A stretch of DNA of 64,000 nucleotides from Fibrobacter sp. UWR2 (GTDB taxonomy: Bacteria > Fibrobacterota > Fibrobacteria > Fibrobacterales > Fibrobacteraceae): the NCBI RefSeq assembly GCF_002210285.1, contig NZ_MWQE01000001.1:1-64000 (forward strand), written 5' to 3'. A program made the translations under genes and the position numbers. Within the stretch, counting starts at the first letter, position 1, and each line of letters opens with the position of its first letter. The notes below the pieces were generated by a model, which had not been told where the DNA came from, ran no database searches, and was given only the letters and a program-made list of their open reading frames with translations. This document shows positions 38,551-46,484 of this stretch, in pieces.

Positions 38551-39269
38551 GGTTCCTCCTCTATGGCGGCGAACATGGCGTTGGGAACGACTTCTCTGCA
38601 GTCGATGTGCCCGAGCTGGATGTCGGTATTCAGCGTGATGTGCTTGTTCTTGATTTTCAGGTTGAAAGCGTGATTCTTGGTGTATTCGGAACAGTCGCCG
38701 TTATAGAACTGGACGAACTTGATTTCGGTAAAGGTGAAATCTTCCGGTTCTATCACGAGTACCTGGGAGTAGTCGCCCGAGCGCAAGACGATTTTCTCGG
38801 CGGTCTCGCAACTGAAATCCTCGCAGCCGAAGATGTCGAGGTAGAAGTCGATAACCCGCGCCGTTGACCAGTAGGGTTGAGTGGTCTCCCAGTAGTTGGA
38901 ATTTGTCACCTTTATCTCGAAGTGGGCTTTCAATGTAATCGGGTTCGGGAATTTGGCTATCCCTAGGGAAAACATGACCATGCTTGCAGCGGCGCTATCG
39001 GACTTGGATGCAAGCAGCTTGTCCTTGGGCGTGTAGTCCTTGAACCGGTGCTCGTGTGAAAGCTGCTCGCTGTAGACTACGCCGCTTTCCCAGGGGTGCG
39101 GTACCTGCAGGGAATCCTGGTAGAGGATTATGGAATCCAGGGCGGGGAGGTTCACTTCCTTTATGGTGAAACGGTTGAGGCTCTGCGTATAGTAATCGTA
39201 TTCCGTTGTGCACGACCAGAAAATGGCGGCGCACAGCGAAACAAAAACTATGCAGAAAAGGCGCTTCAT
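38547..39269 (-). CDS. Hypothetical lipoprotein
   Basis: 240 residues, family not recognised. Begins MKRLFCIVFVSLCAAIFWSC, a lipoprotein signal with the Cys at residue 20. The mature part is mostly beta-type with LNRFTIKEVNLPALDSIILY and FYLDIFGCEDFSCETAEKIV (a Cys pair), and ends in a further Cys (HIDCREVVPNA). It starts 21 nt after the DUF58 gene and overlaps the next lipoprotein gene by 4 nt, so the three - strand genes probably form an operon. Confidence 0.75.
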   Translation of the reverse strand: MKRLFCIVFVSLCAAIFWSCTTEYDYYTQSLNRFTIKEVNLPALDSIILYQDSLQVPHPWESGVVYSEQLSHEHRFKDYTPKDKLLASKSDSAAASMVMFSLGIAKFPNPITLKAHFEIKVTNSNYWETTQPYWSTARVIDFYLDIFGCEDFSCETAEKIVLRSGDYSQVLVIEPEDFTFTEIKFVQFYNGDCSEYTKNHAFNLKIKNKHITLNTDIQLGHIDCREVVPNAMFAAIEEEP

Positions 39270-39289
39270 GTTCTTGGCTTTGGAACGAA

Positions 39290-40180
39290 CTACATTCTCG
39301 CGGCTTTCGCGCGACGGCGGAAGTGCTCGATAAGCGGGGCCACGGTTTCCTTGAAGTCGTCGTGCGTCTCGATGCGCACGAAGTCGATGGACATGCGCTG
39401 GAACAGTTCCTTGGTCGCCTTGCCCTGGCGCTTTGCCTCGCGAGCGAACGCCTCGCGGAATGCCGCATCGCCGGTATCAATTAGAAGCGTCTCGCCGGTT
39501 TCGGGATCTTCAAGCTCTACAAGGCCTGCGGGAGGCAGTTCCATTTCACGCGGGTCCACCACGGAGACCGCAAGCACGTCGTGGCGCTTGCGCAGGATCT
39601 TGAATGCGTTCTCGAAACCTTCGTCCAGGAAGTCGCTCATCACCACGACCACGGCACGGCGGTTCAGAATCTTGCCGGCATACTCCAGCGCCACCTGCGT
39701 GTTCGTGCCGTGGTGCTGCGGCTTGAAGTAGAGGATTTCACGGATAAGCCGCAGCACGTGCTTGCGGCCCTTCTCCGGCGGGATAAACAGTTCGACCTGG
39801 TCCGTATAAATTAAAAGCCCTACCTTGTCGTTGTTCTTGATGGCGGCAAAGGCGAGGAGCGCGGTGAGGGTCGCCATGACCTCACCCTTCATCTGCGTGC
39901 CGGAACCGAATTCCGAACTGCTGGAGGCGTCGACCATCAGGAGCATGGTCATCTCGCGCTCTTCGATAAACTTCTTCACGTATGGCGTGCCGGTGCGTGC
40001 CGTCACGTTCCAGTCGATGGTGCGCACGTCATCGCCCGGCATGTACTCGCGGACCTCGCTGAACTCCATGCCGTTCCCCTTGAACGAACTGTGGTAAGCG
40101 CCGGTCATCACGGTGTCGAGCGTGCCGCGAACGCTGAGTTCGATGCGGCTGACGGTCTTTAGAACTTCTTTATCTAGCAT
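39290..40180 (-). CDS. DUF58 domain protein
   Basis: 296 residues, the normal length for DUF58. The family motif is GDDVRTIDWNVTARTGTPYV (about residues 50-69), followed by a von Willebrand A-like fold with LLMVDASSSSEFGSG (about 79-93) and VVVVMSDFLDEGFENAF. Such proteins usually work with a MoxR AAA+ ATPase in assembly or maturation of membrane or secreted complexes; no moxR is present in the window. ATG 40180 is chosen because it begins the conserved domain; upstream codons to 40228 lack a ribosome-binding site. Confidence 0.88.
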   Translation of the reverse strand: MLDKEVLKTVSRIELSVRGTLDTVMTGAYHSSFKGNGMEFSEVREYMPGDDVRTIDWNVTARTGTPYVKKFIEEREMTMLLMVDASSSSEFGSGTQMKGEVMATLTALLAFAAIKNNDKVGLLIYTDQVELFIPPEKGRKHVLRLIREILYFKPQHHGTNTQVALEYAGKILNRRAVVVVMSDFLDEGFENAFKILRKRHDVLAVSVVDPREMELPPAGLVELEDPETGETLLIDTGDAAFREAFAREAKRQGKATKELFQRMSIDFVRIETHDDFKETVAPLIEHFRRRAKAARM

Positions 40181-40251
40181 CTTGGTTTCTCTTTCACCGA
40201 AGAATATACAAAAAAACGGCTCAGACAAACCAATCTAAGGCACCCGTTTGC

Positions 40252-40289
40252 AACGCAAAAAAGAACTCCCAGCGCATGCCAGGAGTTCT
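40252..40289 (-). terminator. Terminator after hsp20
   Basis: On the - strand AGAACTCC (40289-40282) and GGAGTTCT (40269-40262) make an 8-bp stem with a 12-nt loop, followed by TTTTTGCG. It separates hsp20 from the DUF58 gene. Confidence 0.8.
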
Positions 40290-40326
40290 CTAAGGAGAAC
40301 GATGATTGGAGTACATTTATTCTTGA

Positions 40327-40707
40327 TTAGCCGATGGTCAACTTACGTGCTGCGGCCTGGGCCTTCTTCGACAAGTCGAATTTCAGGATACCGTTTTCAA
40401 GCGAGACCTTGATGTTCTCGGTGTCGATGTCGTCAGCCAATCTGAAGCTGCGCTCGAAGGTGAACTTCTCGTCCTTGCTGCGCACGCGCGTCGCCTTGAC
40501 GGTGATGATGTTCTTTTCGACCTGGATGTCCATGTCTTCTTTCTTCACGCCCGGAAGTTCGACTTCCAATGCGAAGCCGTTTTCGGTCTCGTAGTAGTCG
40601 GCCTTCGGTGTGTAGGTGCATTCGCCCTTGGCGGCTTCGGCGTTGAAGTTGTCAAGGAAGTTCTGGATGCCATAGAATGCGGTCGGGAGAATCTGTGCGT
40701 TAATCAT
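40327..40707 (-). CDS. Hsp20 / alpha-crystallin small heat-shock protein
   Basis: 126 residues. A short N-terminal arm (residues 1-35), then the alpha-crystallin domain: PKADYYETENGFALEVELPG (about residues 36-55), VKKEDMDIQVEKNIITVKA, and the hallmark A/G-x-L-type end SLENGILKFDLSKK (about 105-118). A holdase chaperone that binds unfolding proteins under stress. ATG 40707 is preceded by AGAGG. It is transcribed alone: terminators lie on both sides and a sigma-54-like promoter lies upstream. Confidence 0.92.
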   Translation of the reverse strand: MINAQILPTAFYGIQNFLDNFNAEAAKGECTYTPKADYYETENGFALEVELPGVKKEDMDIQVEKNIITVKATRVRSKDEKFTFERSFRLADDIDTENIKVSLENGILKFDLSKKAQAAARKLTIG

Positions 40708-40949
40708 AATTTTACCTCTTTTGGTTGCGGACCCGGTTTTTGGCCTGGCCCATTGTTTTTTTGTCTTCGCACTACTATAAGCGAACTCCGTGCCAAAACG
40801 GGTGGTTGGTGCATCTTGTAACACAAAACTGCCGTTTTTATGCGAAAAAAGCCAGTTTGGCGGCAAAAACATGCCAAAACGGTAAGAGCGCATTTCAAAA
40901 AGGGACACGAGGGGTTTCGCCTGCGAAACACTGCCTTGTTCAAGATGAA
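40708..40949. other. hsp20 upstream region
   Basis: About 240 nt without a gene between hsp20 and the terminator of the esterase gene. It contains the sigma-54-like element at 40780-40796, a TATAGT box (40774-40779 on the - strand), and a GC/AT-skewed stretch (40795-40895) with two related TTTTGGCAyG motifs on the - strand. No CIRCE element (TTAGCACTC-N9-GAGTGCTAA) is visible. Confidence 0.45.
40780..40796 (-). promoter_or_regulatory. Sigma-54-like -24/-12 promoter of hsp20
   Basis: Read on the - strand the bases are TTGGCACGGAGTTCGCT. They match the sigma-54 consensus TTGGCACG-N4-TTGCT with the correct GG-to-GC spacing and one mismatch (TCGC for TTGC). The start of transcription would fall near 40770, giving a leader of about 60 nt. 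sigma-54 control of small heat-shock genes has been reported for ibpB in E. coli; here it is inferred from the motif only. Confidence 0.5.
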
Positions 40950-40985
40950 AAGCAAAACAAAAGGTCCCTGTCTAGGACAGGGACC
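40950..40985 (-). terminator. Terminator after the first CE1-type esterase gene
   Basis: GGTCCCTGTC and GACAGGGACC form a perfect 10-bp stem around a 3-nt loop (40963-40985). On the - strand it is followed by TTTTGTTTTGC. Confidence 0.9.
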
Positions 40986-41011
40986 CCTTGAGTTTGTTGT
41001 AGAGAGAATTA

Positions 41012-42502
41012 CTAGAACTGCGTGATGAATTCCCAGCCGATGTCGGATGCCCACAGCTTGCCGTTCTCGCGCATATCCCACTGGTGGCCGCCGCTGAAGG
41101 TGCACCACTTTACAGGGAAGCGCGGGTCGACCGTCTTGTAGTCGTAGCAAACGTGGTTGCCGCCAGTGTATTCGGTCGCCTTTTCGCCGGTGCAGTCGGT
41201 GTGGCCTTCGGGGCCGTTGTTCTTCAGGATTCTGTCGCGGGCGCTACGTCCCATGCTTGGCGGGCAGGTGCCGTCGCTCAGGCCCACGGTTCCCATCCAG
41301 GCAATCGGCTTGCCTGCGTTCTTCGGGAGGTAGATGACCTGGTCGGCGGTCGCGAATACCACGACACCGCGGAGCCTGTGCTGGAATGTCTGGGCGAGAG
41401 AGTTCGAGTACATGGCGCCAAAACTGAAGCCCGAGGAGAACACGCGCGAGGTGTCCACGCAGAGGTTATCGTTCAGGTAGGTGAGGATTTCGTCGAAGAA
41501 CAGGTGGTCCTTGTTGTCGCCGCAGCGCCAGGGCATTTGGTCGGTGTAACCATGCGGAGCCACGAAGATGGTGCTCTCCTTGGCGCCCTTCTGGTCGCGG
41601 TAGCCGTAGTAATGCTCGTTCTTCGCGACGTTCTGGGCGGAACCGCCCATGCAGTGCATGCCGAACACCAGGCGGTAGGGCTTGTTCTTGTCGTAGTTCT
41701 CGGGGAGGTCGAGGTAGACTTCATGCTCGATGCCGCCGCCGGTGAACTTGAAGTAGTTCTTGAGCGTGTTGTCCTTGCCGCAGCCCTTACTCGGGGTGGG
41801 GTCGTTGCCGATGGCATAGCCGAAAGCATAAGTCTGCCCGTCGAGGCTTTTTTTCAGGGTGAGGGAAACCGAGGTGTCGAGCTTGGGCAGGTATGCCTTG
41901 AGCGTGTCATACCCTTCGGCGGTAACCATCAAGGTGTCCGAAGAGCCGAAGTCGACCTTCAGGAGGGCCTTACCCGGATGTGCCGGGAACGAGGCGTGGT
42001 ATGTACCGTCGGCCCTGAACTTGATGGTCTGCTGTGCGCTTCCGACGCGGACACGGGCAAGGTAGATTCCCTGTGCGTCCACTCCTTGGCGCAAATCAAC
42101 CTGGCCTTTACCGTGCAACGTCTGGCTCAGTACCTGGTGGCCGGTCATGTCATATATGGCCACGTGTACGGGAGAATTCGGGCTCTGCGAGAAATGCAGT
42201 ACGCCATCGACGATATCGATATAGCCGGGGTTTCCGCTGGCGCCTACGATGGCGGTAATCCCCGACGACGAGGACTGCAGTCCCGACGACGATGAACTAG
42301 GTTCATCGTTTCCGATTATCTGGAATTCGCCCTTGTTGCCGGTCGTGACTGTAGTATCGTTCTTGAGCAACTTTACGGTTGCTTGAGCGACAGGCACGTT
42401 GCTTTCGTCTTTTACGTAGCCGGAGAGTACGTAGTCTGCAGAGGCCGTGGAAAATGCTGTTGCCAGCACAATAGGGAAAAAGGTGGAGAACGTTCTCCTC
42501 AT
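41012..42502 (-). CDS. Secreted CE1-type carboxylesterase with N-terminal beta-domains (copy 1)
   Basis: 496 residues. Signal peptide (1-22); a carboxypeptidase-regulatory-like domain (YVLSGYVKDESNVPVAQATV, about 24-70); a T9SS-sorting-like beta-domain (HVAIYDMTGHQVLSQTLHGK, about 110-170) which sits inside the protein; then a COG3509/LpqC-type alpha/beta hydrolase: YRLVFGMHCMGGSAQN, nucleophile SSGFSFGAM (S360), and His in FSGGHQWD (H473). Related enzymes remove ferulate or acetate from plant polysaccharides; the exact substrate cannot be read. It has an AAGGAG site before ATG 42502. It is a tandem paralogue of the next gene, each with its own terminator. Confidence 0.82.
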   Translation of the reverse strand: MRRTFSTFFPIVLATAFSTASADYVLSGYVKDESNVPVAQATVKLLKNDTTVTTGNKGEFQIIGNDEPSSSSSGLQSSSSGITAIVGASGNPGYIDIVDGVLHFSQSPNSPVHVAIYDMTGHQVLSQTLHGKGQVDLRQGVDAQGIYLARVRVGSAQQTIKFRADGTYHASFPAHPGKALLKVDFGSSDTLMVTAEGYDTLKAYLPKLDTSVSLTLKKSLDGQTYAFGYAIGNDPTPSKGCGKDNTLKNYFKFTGGGIEHEVYLDLPENYDKNKPYRLVFGMHCMGGSAQNVAKNEHYYGYRDQKGAKESTIFVAPHGYTDQMPWRCGDNKDHLFFDEILTYLNDNLCVDTSRVFSSGFSFGAMYSNSLAQTFQHRLRGVVVFATADQVIYLPKNAGKPIAWMGTVGLSDGTCPPSMGRSARDRILKNNGPEGHTDCTGEKATEYTGGNHVCYDYKTVDPRFPVKWCTFSGGHQWDMRENGKLWASDIGWEFITQF

Positions 42503-42639
42503 GTTTTACTCCTTTCCCATACGCTGTTTGGTGATAACCTAAATGTAATCAAAAATCGGGAAGAAAGTTCACGGTAACGAAAAATTTTCGTAAACAGACG
42601 ACGGCAGAAACAACTTTAACCGTAAAAATTTGCAGAAAA

Positions 42640-42673
42640 ACAAAAAGTGAACGGCTCCCGTTGCCGGGAGCCG
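42640..42673 (-). terminator. Terminator after the second CE1-type esterase gene
   Basis: CGGCTCCCG (42652-42660) and CGGGAGCCG (42665-42673) form a perfect 9-bp stem around TTGC. On the - strand it is followed by TTCACTTTTTGTTTTT. Confidence 0.92.
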
Positions 42674-42701
42674 CTCTGGGTTTGGTTATGGAGAGTACTA
42701 A

Positions 42702-44243
42702 CTAGAATTGTTCGAAGAACTTGTGGACTTCTTCAGGAACCCAGGTGTTTTCCCAGCCCTGTCCGGTCTTTGTGTTGGGGCCGTCATGTGCGGTCCACTG
42801 GTGTTCGCCGTTCCAGCTGCAGAACTTGACCGGGAAGCGTTCGTCGACGGTCTTAAAGTCGTAGCAGAGGTGGCCTGCATTGCCGTTGAATTCTTGCGGC
42901 TTTTCGGCGCTGGCGTCAGTGAAGTTGCCGTTGGCATCGGCCTTACCGTTCCTCTTGAGGATTCTCGGGAGGGCGCTGTTCTTGGCGCGGTTGTAATCGC
43001 ACATGCCGTCGTTTTTGCCATGAACGGCCATCCATGCAATCGGCAAGTTCTTGGCATCATAGCGACCTGTTCCTGCAGCCGGGAGCCAAATGTTGTAGTC
43101 TGCAGTTGCGTAGACGGCTACAGCGCGGAGTCTTTCTTGCATGTCCTGAGCGAGAGAGTTTGTGAACATGGCGCCGAAGCTAAATCCTGTGGCGAACACG
43201 CGGGTGGTGTCAACGCAGTAGTTGTCGAACATCGCGGTAATCATTTCGTCAACGAACTGGTGGTCTTCCTTGCCGTTCCAGGTACCGTTGTCGTTACCCT
43301 GCGGGGCTACGAAGATGTAGTCGCCGTTCTTGTCGAGCACTTGCTGGCCGTAGTACGGGGTCGGATGGTCGTAGTCCGGGTTGTGGTGCACGAAATCTTC
43401 GGCCTTGGAACCCATGCAGTGGTTTGCGATGAGGAGCTTGTGCGGCTTGGTGTTGTCGTAGTTCTTCGGCAAGGTAATGAAGAAGGTGCGGTTCTTGCCG
43501 CCGACATTCAAATTGTACTTCTTGCCGTTTTCAACAGTCTGGACCGAATTCAAGGTAGAATTCTTGCCGCAACCCTTACTCGGACGCGGATTGTTCTTCA
43601 ATGCGTAACCGAATGCGAACTGTTCTTCGGCGGGTGCGGTCTTCGTGAGCTTCACGGCGACGGTCGTATCAAGCGTGCCGAGAGGTACGAAAAGCGTGTC
43701 GAAACCTTCGGCCACGAACTGGAGCTTTTCACCCTGCTGGATTTCCTTGAGCAGAGCGTGTCCCTTCGAGTCGAAAGAGGTGGCGTAGTTGCCATCTGCG
43801 GTGAAGCGGAAGTTCTGCTTTGCGCTGCCCATGGTGACCTGCGCGTAGTAGGAACCCATGGCGGTAGTGCCCGTGCGGAGGTCGACTTCGCCAGAGCCGT
43901 AGAGCGTCTGGTTCAGCACCTGGTGGCCGACGGCGTCAAAAATCCTGACCTGCACAGGAGCGCTCCCGCTCTGGCTGTAAGAAAGAATGCCAGAATTGAT
44001 GCTGATGTAGCCGGGATTGACCGCAGCCTGGTTGATCCCGATAGGCGGTTGTTCGTCTTCGTGGATGGTGAACTTGCCGGCTTCGTCAGTCTTTGTAGTC
44101 TTGTTTTCCTTGACGAGCGTTACGGATGCGTCCTTGATGGCTTGGCCATCTGCGTCGGATACAGTGCCGCTGACAGTATATGCAAATGCAGAACTACCCA
44201 AAGTTACTGCAAGCGCAGAAATAAATAACGGAAGACGTTTCAT
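42702..44243 (-). CDS. Secreted CE1-type carboxylesterase with N-terminal beta-domains (copy 2)
   Basis: 513 residues, the same layout as the preceding gene: signal peptide (1-21), regulatory-like domain (YTVSGTVSDADGQAIKDASV), an internal T9SS-sorting-like domain (VRIFDAVGHQVLNQTLYGSG), and a C-terminal hydrolase with LLIANHCMGSKAEDF, nucleophile ATGFSFGAM (S355), an acidic residue in VHGKNDGMC and His in WNGEHQWT (H481). The hydrolase ends in a different loop (TKTGQGWENTW). Divergence between copies is moderate, so this is an old duplication, perhaps with split substrates. ATG 44243 is preferred over GTG 44249 because GGAG lies 8 nt before it. Confidence 0.82.
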   Translation of the reverse strand: MKRLPLFISALAVTLGSSAFAYTVSGTVSDADGQAIKDASVTLVKENKTTKTDEAGKFTIHEDEQPPIGINQAAVNPGYISINSGILSYSQSGSAPVQVRIFDAVGHQVLNQTLYGSGEVDLRTGTTAMGSYYAQVTMGSAKQNFRFTADGNYATSFDSKGHALLKEIQQGEKLQFVAEGFDTLFVPLGTLDTTVAVKLTKTAPAEEQFAFGYALKNNPRPSKGCGKNSTLNSVQTVENGKKYNLNVGGKNRTFFITLPKNYDNTKPHKLLIANHCMGSKAEDFVHHNPDYDHPTPYYGQQVLDKNGDYIFVAPQGNDNGTWNGKEDHQFVDEMITAMFDNYCVDTTRVFATGFSFGAMFTNSLAQDMQERLRAVAVYATADYNIWLPAAGTGRYDAKNLPIAWMAVHGKNDGMCDYNRAKNSALPRILKRNGKADANGNFTDASAEKPQEFNGNAGHLCYDFKTVDERFPVKFCSWNGEHQWTAHDGPNTKTGQGWENTWVPEEVHKFFEQF

Positions 44244-44261
44244 CTTCACACTCTCCTTTTA

Positions 44262-44289
44262 ATTTTAACCCATAACACGATAGTGAAAA
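44262..44289 (-). promoter_or_regulatory. Possible promoter of esterase copy 2
   Basis: On the - strand TTTTCA (44289-44284), a 16-nt spacer and TAAAAT (44267-44262) match four and five of six consensus bases. The position is 18 nt before the ATG, just ahead of AAGGAGAG. Confidence 0.35.
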
Positions 44290-44319
44290 TAATCACAAAA
44301 ACCCTAAAAACGGCGTTTT

Positions 44320-44355
44320 TGAACGAAAATCGCATGGACAATTTATCCATGCGAT
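44320..44355 (-). terminator. Terminator after the TolC-like gene
   Basis: ATCGCATGGA (44329-44338) and TCCATGCGAT (44346-44355) make a perfect 10-bp stem around CAATTTA. On the - strand a TTTTCGTTC run follows. Confidence 0.85.
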
Positions 44356-44393
44356 GTAAACGTTTAATTTACAAATGAACCGTTAGTGCGTTT

Positions 44394-45686
44394 CTAGTCC
44401 AATTTGCCCTGGTAGAGGTCGAGCAACTTACGGGCGAGCAGGCTCGTGTATTTCGCGTTCGTGAGCGTCACCTGCGCCTTCTCGAGGTTGTTCTTCTGGG
44501 TGAGGTAGTCTGTGTAGGTGAGGGCACCTGCGTTTCGCTGTTCCTCGGCGACCTGGAGGGCTTCGGTTTCTGCCTCCACCTGGAGCATGGCGGCCTTCCA
44601 CTGCAGGTCGGCGCTCACCGCGTTGAGGTAGAGTTTCTCGATGCTGTTCTCGAGGTTCTTGGCCGTTTCCTGTAGGGCGAGTTGCGTCTGTGTCTCGTTC
44701 ACCTGCGCCAGGAGCACCTTGTTGTTCGTGCTGCCGTTATCGATGATAGGGATGTTTATGCCCAGCGTGAGGGAGTTCTGCCAGCCGTACTTGAGCTGGT
44801 CGCCATAGGCATCGGACTTCCATGCCTGCAGGCCCGTGCTGGAACTGGCCCCGAGCGTGACCGTGATGGAAGATCCGGTTCCTGCGACTTCGGTGTTCTT
44901 CTTTGCGGCGCGGATGGAAATGCTGTCGGACTTGAGTCCCGGGTGCGAACTCTTGACTGCCCCCTGCAGTTCGGCAAGCGAAGGGATGGCGTCGATGGAA
45001 TCGGGGCTTGAAATCGCCATCTCGGGAGCCGTGACATCGAACTCCTCGCTTTCCGGCAGTTCAAGGAGCTGGCGGAGCGTTGTCTTCGCGGTGTTCACGG
45101 AGAGCTGTGCCGAAAGTTCGGCGACCTGCTTCTGCAGCACGTTGGACTGGCTCTGGGTCAAATCTTTCTTGGTGATGGAACCGGCTTCGAATAGTTTGCC
45201 GTAATGCTCGAACTCGGCGGTAGAGAGCTCGACGGAGGCGTGCGCGGTGCGTAGGTTCTCCTGTGCGGCCAACAGGTTCATGTAGGCGTTCAGCACGCTT
45301 TCCTGGATGTTCCTCTCGGTCTGCTTCGTCTCGAACTTGGCGGCCTCGCGGCTAAGTTTGCTCGCCTCTACGCTCAGGCTGCGCGACCCACCGTCCCAAA
45401 GCGTGTACGAGCCCGTTATGCCCAGGTTCAGGCGGTAGTGGTCCTCGTTGTCGACAAAGGGATGGTCGTACAGGGTGTTCTGGATGCTGGCGGAGACGGT
45501 CGGGTAGCGGCCGACATTCGCCTGCTTGATGTTGATCTCGGACTGCTGTTCGCGGAGTTTCGCGGATTCAAGCGAGAGGCTCTTTTCGCGAGCCTGCTTG
45601 AGGCAGGCTTCGAGCGTCCAGGTATCTGCGTGTACCAGTACTGCCGTCGCGATAATCCCGAGAATGATTGCCTTTGTATTCTTCAT
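44394..45686 (-). CDS. TolC-family outer membrane efflux protein
   Basis: 430 residues. Signal peptide (1-18, ending VHA), then the repeated TolC pattern: TWTLEACLKQAREKSLSLES (about 20-39) and long coiled-coil helices with two structural repeats (for example LRTAHASVELSTAEFEHYGK and LQVEAETEALQVAEEQRNAG). It should form a trimeric channel for export by an ABC or RND partner, but no adaptor or pump gene is adjacent. The MacB-type pair at 58.5-60.5 kb is a possible partner by function, not by position. ATG 45686 starts the signal peptide; upstream codons run into the tRNA-Val terminator. Confidence 0.9.
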   Translation of the reverse strand: MKNTKAIILGIIATAVLVHADTWTLEACLKQAREKSLSLESAKLREQQSEINIKQANVGRYPTVSASIQNTLYDHPFVDNEDHYRLNLGITGSYTLWDGGSRSLSVEASKLSREAAKFETKQTERNIQESVLNAYMNLLAAQENLRTAHASVELSTAEFEHYGKLFEAGSITKKDLTQSQSNVLQKQVAELSAQLSVNTAKTTLRQLLELPESEEFDVTAPEMAISSPDSIDAIPSLAELQGAVKSSHPGLKSDSISIRAAKKNTEVAGTGSSITVTLGASSSTGLQAWKSDAYGDQLKYGWQNSLTLGINIPIIDNGSTNNKVLLAQVNETQTQLALQETAKNLENSIEKLYLNAVSADLQWKAAMLQVEAETEALQVAEEQRNAGALTYTDYLTQKNNLEKAQVTLTNAKYTSLLARKLLDLYQGKLD

Positions 45687-45740
45687 GCCATTTAGATGCC
45701 CGAGGGGTAAAATCCGTTGCTTCGGGACGTATAAGATAAT

Positions 45741-45770
45741 AAAAACGAAAAAGACCCGTTCAGGCGGGCC
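45741..45770 (-). terminator. Terminator after tRNA-Val
   Basis: On the - strand GGCCCG (45770-45765) pairs with CGGGTC (45758-45753), including one G-U, around CCTGAA, followed by TTTTTCGTTTTT. Confidence 0.8.
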
Positions 45771-45778
45771 TTTTCGAG

Positions 45779-45853
45779 TGGACGGTACTGGATTTGAACC
45801 AGTGACCTCTGCCGTGTGAAAGCAGCGCTCTAAACCAACTGAGCTAACCGTCC
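45779..45853 (-). tRNA. trnV: tRNA-Val (CAC anticodon)
   Basis: A 75-nt cloverleaf on the - strand: acceptor GGACGGT (45853-45847) pairs with ACCGTCC (45786-45780), discriminator A at 45779. D-arm TAGCTCAGTTGGTTTAGAGC, anticodon loop TTCACAC with anticodon CAC inside a CTGCT/GGCAG stem, T-arm CTGGTTCAAATCCAG. CCA is not encoded. It is followed on its own strand by a terminator. Confidence 0.92.
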
Positions 45854-45901
45854 GAGGTAGGCGCAAATATATAAAAGCGCTAGCCCCTTGTCAAGGGGTG
45901 G

Positions 45902-46366
45902 CTAGAGATACTTGTCCTCGGCGGCGCGGAGGATGGAGAGGAACTCGGCCGGGGTCTTCGAGGCGATGAGGTCCTTGCGCACGTTGCCGTCGGCTAGGAG
46001 GCGACTGACGGAGGAGAGGGCCTTGAGGTGCGGGCCCACGGTGTTGCCCGGGCTCACGATAAGGATAAGCAGGTACACGGGTTCGCCGTCGAAGGACTGG
46101 AAATCGAGACCCTTCTCGACTGTGGCGGCGACCATGCACATACGGTCGACGTAGTCAATCTTTGTGTGGGGTACGGCGAGTCCGCATCCGATGCCTGTGG
46201 AACGGCTCTGTTCGCGGTTCCAGACGGCTTCAAATATCTCGTCCCTGTGCTCGAGCTTGTAGGCATTGCACAAGGTATCCACGAGTTCGTTCAGGATGGC
46301 TTCCTTGGTTTCGCTCGTGGAATTGATCAAGATACAGTTGTCGACGAATCTTTCAGAAAGACGCAT
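45902..46366 (-). CDS. PTS EIIA domain protein (PtsN/fructose type)
   Basis: 154 residues, EIIA of the mannitol/fructose-nitrogen family. The phospho-accepting His lies in GLAVPHTKIDYVD (about residue 67), within the typical TGIGCGLAVPHTK block; the C-terminal region has VSPGNTVGPHLKALSSVSRL (about 105-124). No EIIB/EIIC permease, HPr or EI is near, so a regulatory (PtsN-like) role is more likely than sugar uptake. It is an isolated - strand gene after tRNA-Val. Confidence 0.85.
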   Translation of the reverse strand: MRLSERFVDNCILINSTSETKEAILNELVDTLCNAYKLEHRDEIFEAVWNREQSRSTGIGCGLAVPHTKIDYVDRMCMVAATVEKGLDFQSFDGEPVYLLILIVSPGNTVGPHLKALSSVSRLLADGNVRKDLIASKTPAEFLSILRAAEDKYL

Positions 46367-46484
46367 GTTCCTATTCCTTGTTTTCTATTCCGTGTAATAT
46401 TTTAGAAAAATAAACGCTTTTTTTGGGGAATTGTAGCGATTAAATAATATTTTGAGCGAAAATTGTGCGAAATAGCGAGAAAAA

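Noticed and set aside
45779-45853. tRNA-Glu reading (TTC anticodon) of the same cloverleaf
   Set aside because: Shifting the loop to place TTC in the anticodon breaks the anticodon stem; the CTGCT/GGCAG stem gives CAC and tRNA-Val.
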